In this document: positions 37,295 to 37,787 of the stretch, piece by piece
How the letters are laid out: every line of letters begins with the position of its first letter
Numbering within the stretch: the first letter of the stretch is position 1
Source of the DNA: Crocinitomicaceae bacterium
GTDB lineage: Bacteria; Bacteroidota; Bacteroidia; Flavobacteriales_D; Crocinitomicaceae
Assembly: GCA_030833265.1 (NCBI GenBank)
Contig: JAURHO010000002.1
Location: 1-37,787, forward strand
Reading direction: 5' to 3'
Length of the DNA stretch: 37,787 bases
The notes under the pieces: generated by a model
The model's database searches: none
What the model was told of the DNA's origin: nothing
The model's input: the letters and a program-made list of their open reading frames with translations, nothing else
Position numbers and translations under genes: made by a program

Positions 37295-37787
37295 GTGCTA
37301 AGATTCAGCCTCTTTCTCTCCTTTCTGTTTTGCTTGTTGTTTCAACAGGTCAGAGCTTCTCATATCATTGGGGGCGATATCTATTACAACTTTTTGGGCA
37401 ATGACCAATACCGATTTTTCATTACCCTTTACCGAGATTGCGCTTCCACTGGCGCCCAATACGACGACCCGCTGTACCTTTCCATTTTCAAACAAGGAAA
37501 CGTTCACCATTTAACTGTACAAGTGCCATTTCCAGGTTCGGTTGTTTTACCCAATAATTTCAATAATCCGTGCGCTACACAACCTACTGGCATTTGTGTT
37601 GAACGCGCCATTTATCAAGTGGTGCTTACCTTGCCGCCAATTCCAGGTGGCTATACAGTTTCTTATCAGCGTTGTTGCCGTGGTCCGAATATTACTAATT
37701 TACAGTTCCCAGATGATACCGGCCTCACACTTGTAGCTCAGGTGCCAGGTTCAAATACCGGGGCCTCTAATAATAGTAGTCCGAGGT
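37295..37787 (+). CDS. N-terminal part of a SHIIGG-type secreted surface protein (gliding/PKD adhesin-like), truncated by the window edge
   Basis: My translation from GTG 37295: VLRFSLFLSFLFCLLFQQVRASHIIGGDIYYNFLGNDQYRFFITLYRDCASTGAQYDDPLYLSIFKQGNVHHLTVQVPFPGSVVLPNNFNNPCATQPTGICVERAIYQVVLTLPPIPGGYTVSYQRCCRGPNITNL...; open to the end of the window. Absent from the ORF track. Confidence 0.82.
   Translation, partial: MLRFSLFLSFLFCLLFQQVRASHIIGGDIYYNFLGNDQYRFFITLYRDCASTGAQYDDPLYLSIFKQGNVHHLTVQVPFPGSVVLPNNFNNPCATQPTGICVERAIYQVVLTLPPIPGGYTVSYQRCCRGPNITNLQFPDDTGLTLVAQVPGSNTGASNNSSPR

Noticed and set aside
37298-37510. Minus-strand 70-aa ORF
   Set aside because: Antisense to the truncated SHIIGG-type surface protein, which has far stronger coding evidence.

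Overview
The window reads as a compact, ordinary chromosomal segment of a Bacteroidota genome, most likely Flavobacteriales (lineage is an inference from gene content and TAnnTTTG-type promoters). Housekeeping genes include mfd, fbp, gmk, nadD, rsmA, hutI, lpdA, yicC-type, yraN-type, an ExbB/ExbD/TonB-like cluster and an AddB-like PD-(D/E)XK protein. Surface and type IX secretion genes include a CotH-kinase-like type-B-CTD protein next to a PorP/SprF-like gene, a choice-of-anchor-L/Ig-like type-B-CTD protein, a type-A-CTD protein, and a truncated SHIIGG-type protein at the right edge that the ORF track omits. I saw no tRNA, rRNA, CRISPR array, transposase or phage genes. I found no clear unknown multigene system. 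The best leads are: (1) a class III adenylate cyclase fused to an HD phosphohydrolase domain, with key residues apparently intact in both; (2) a secreted CotH-like kinase paired with PorP/SprF; (3) three genes whose ATG lies exactly 4 nt after a TAnnTTTG promoter element, suggesting leaderless transcripts; (4) interlocked divergent promoters at the lpdA / surface-protein junction; (5) an AddB-like protein whose C-terminal cysteine cluster looks truncated. All family names are from reading motifs by eye; no database search was run.
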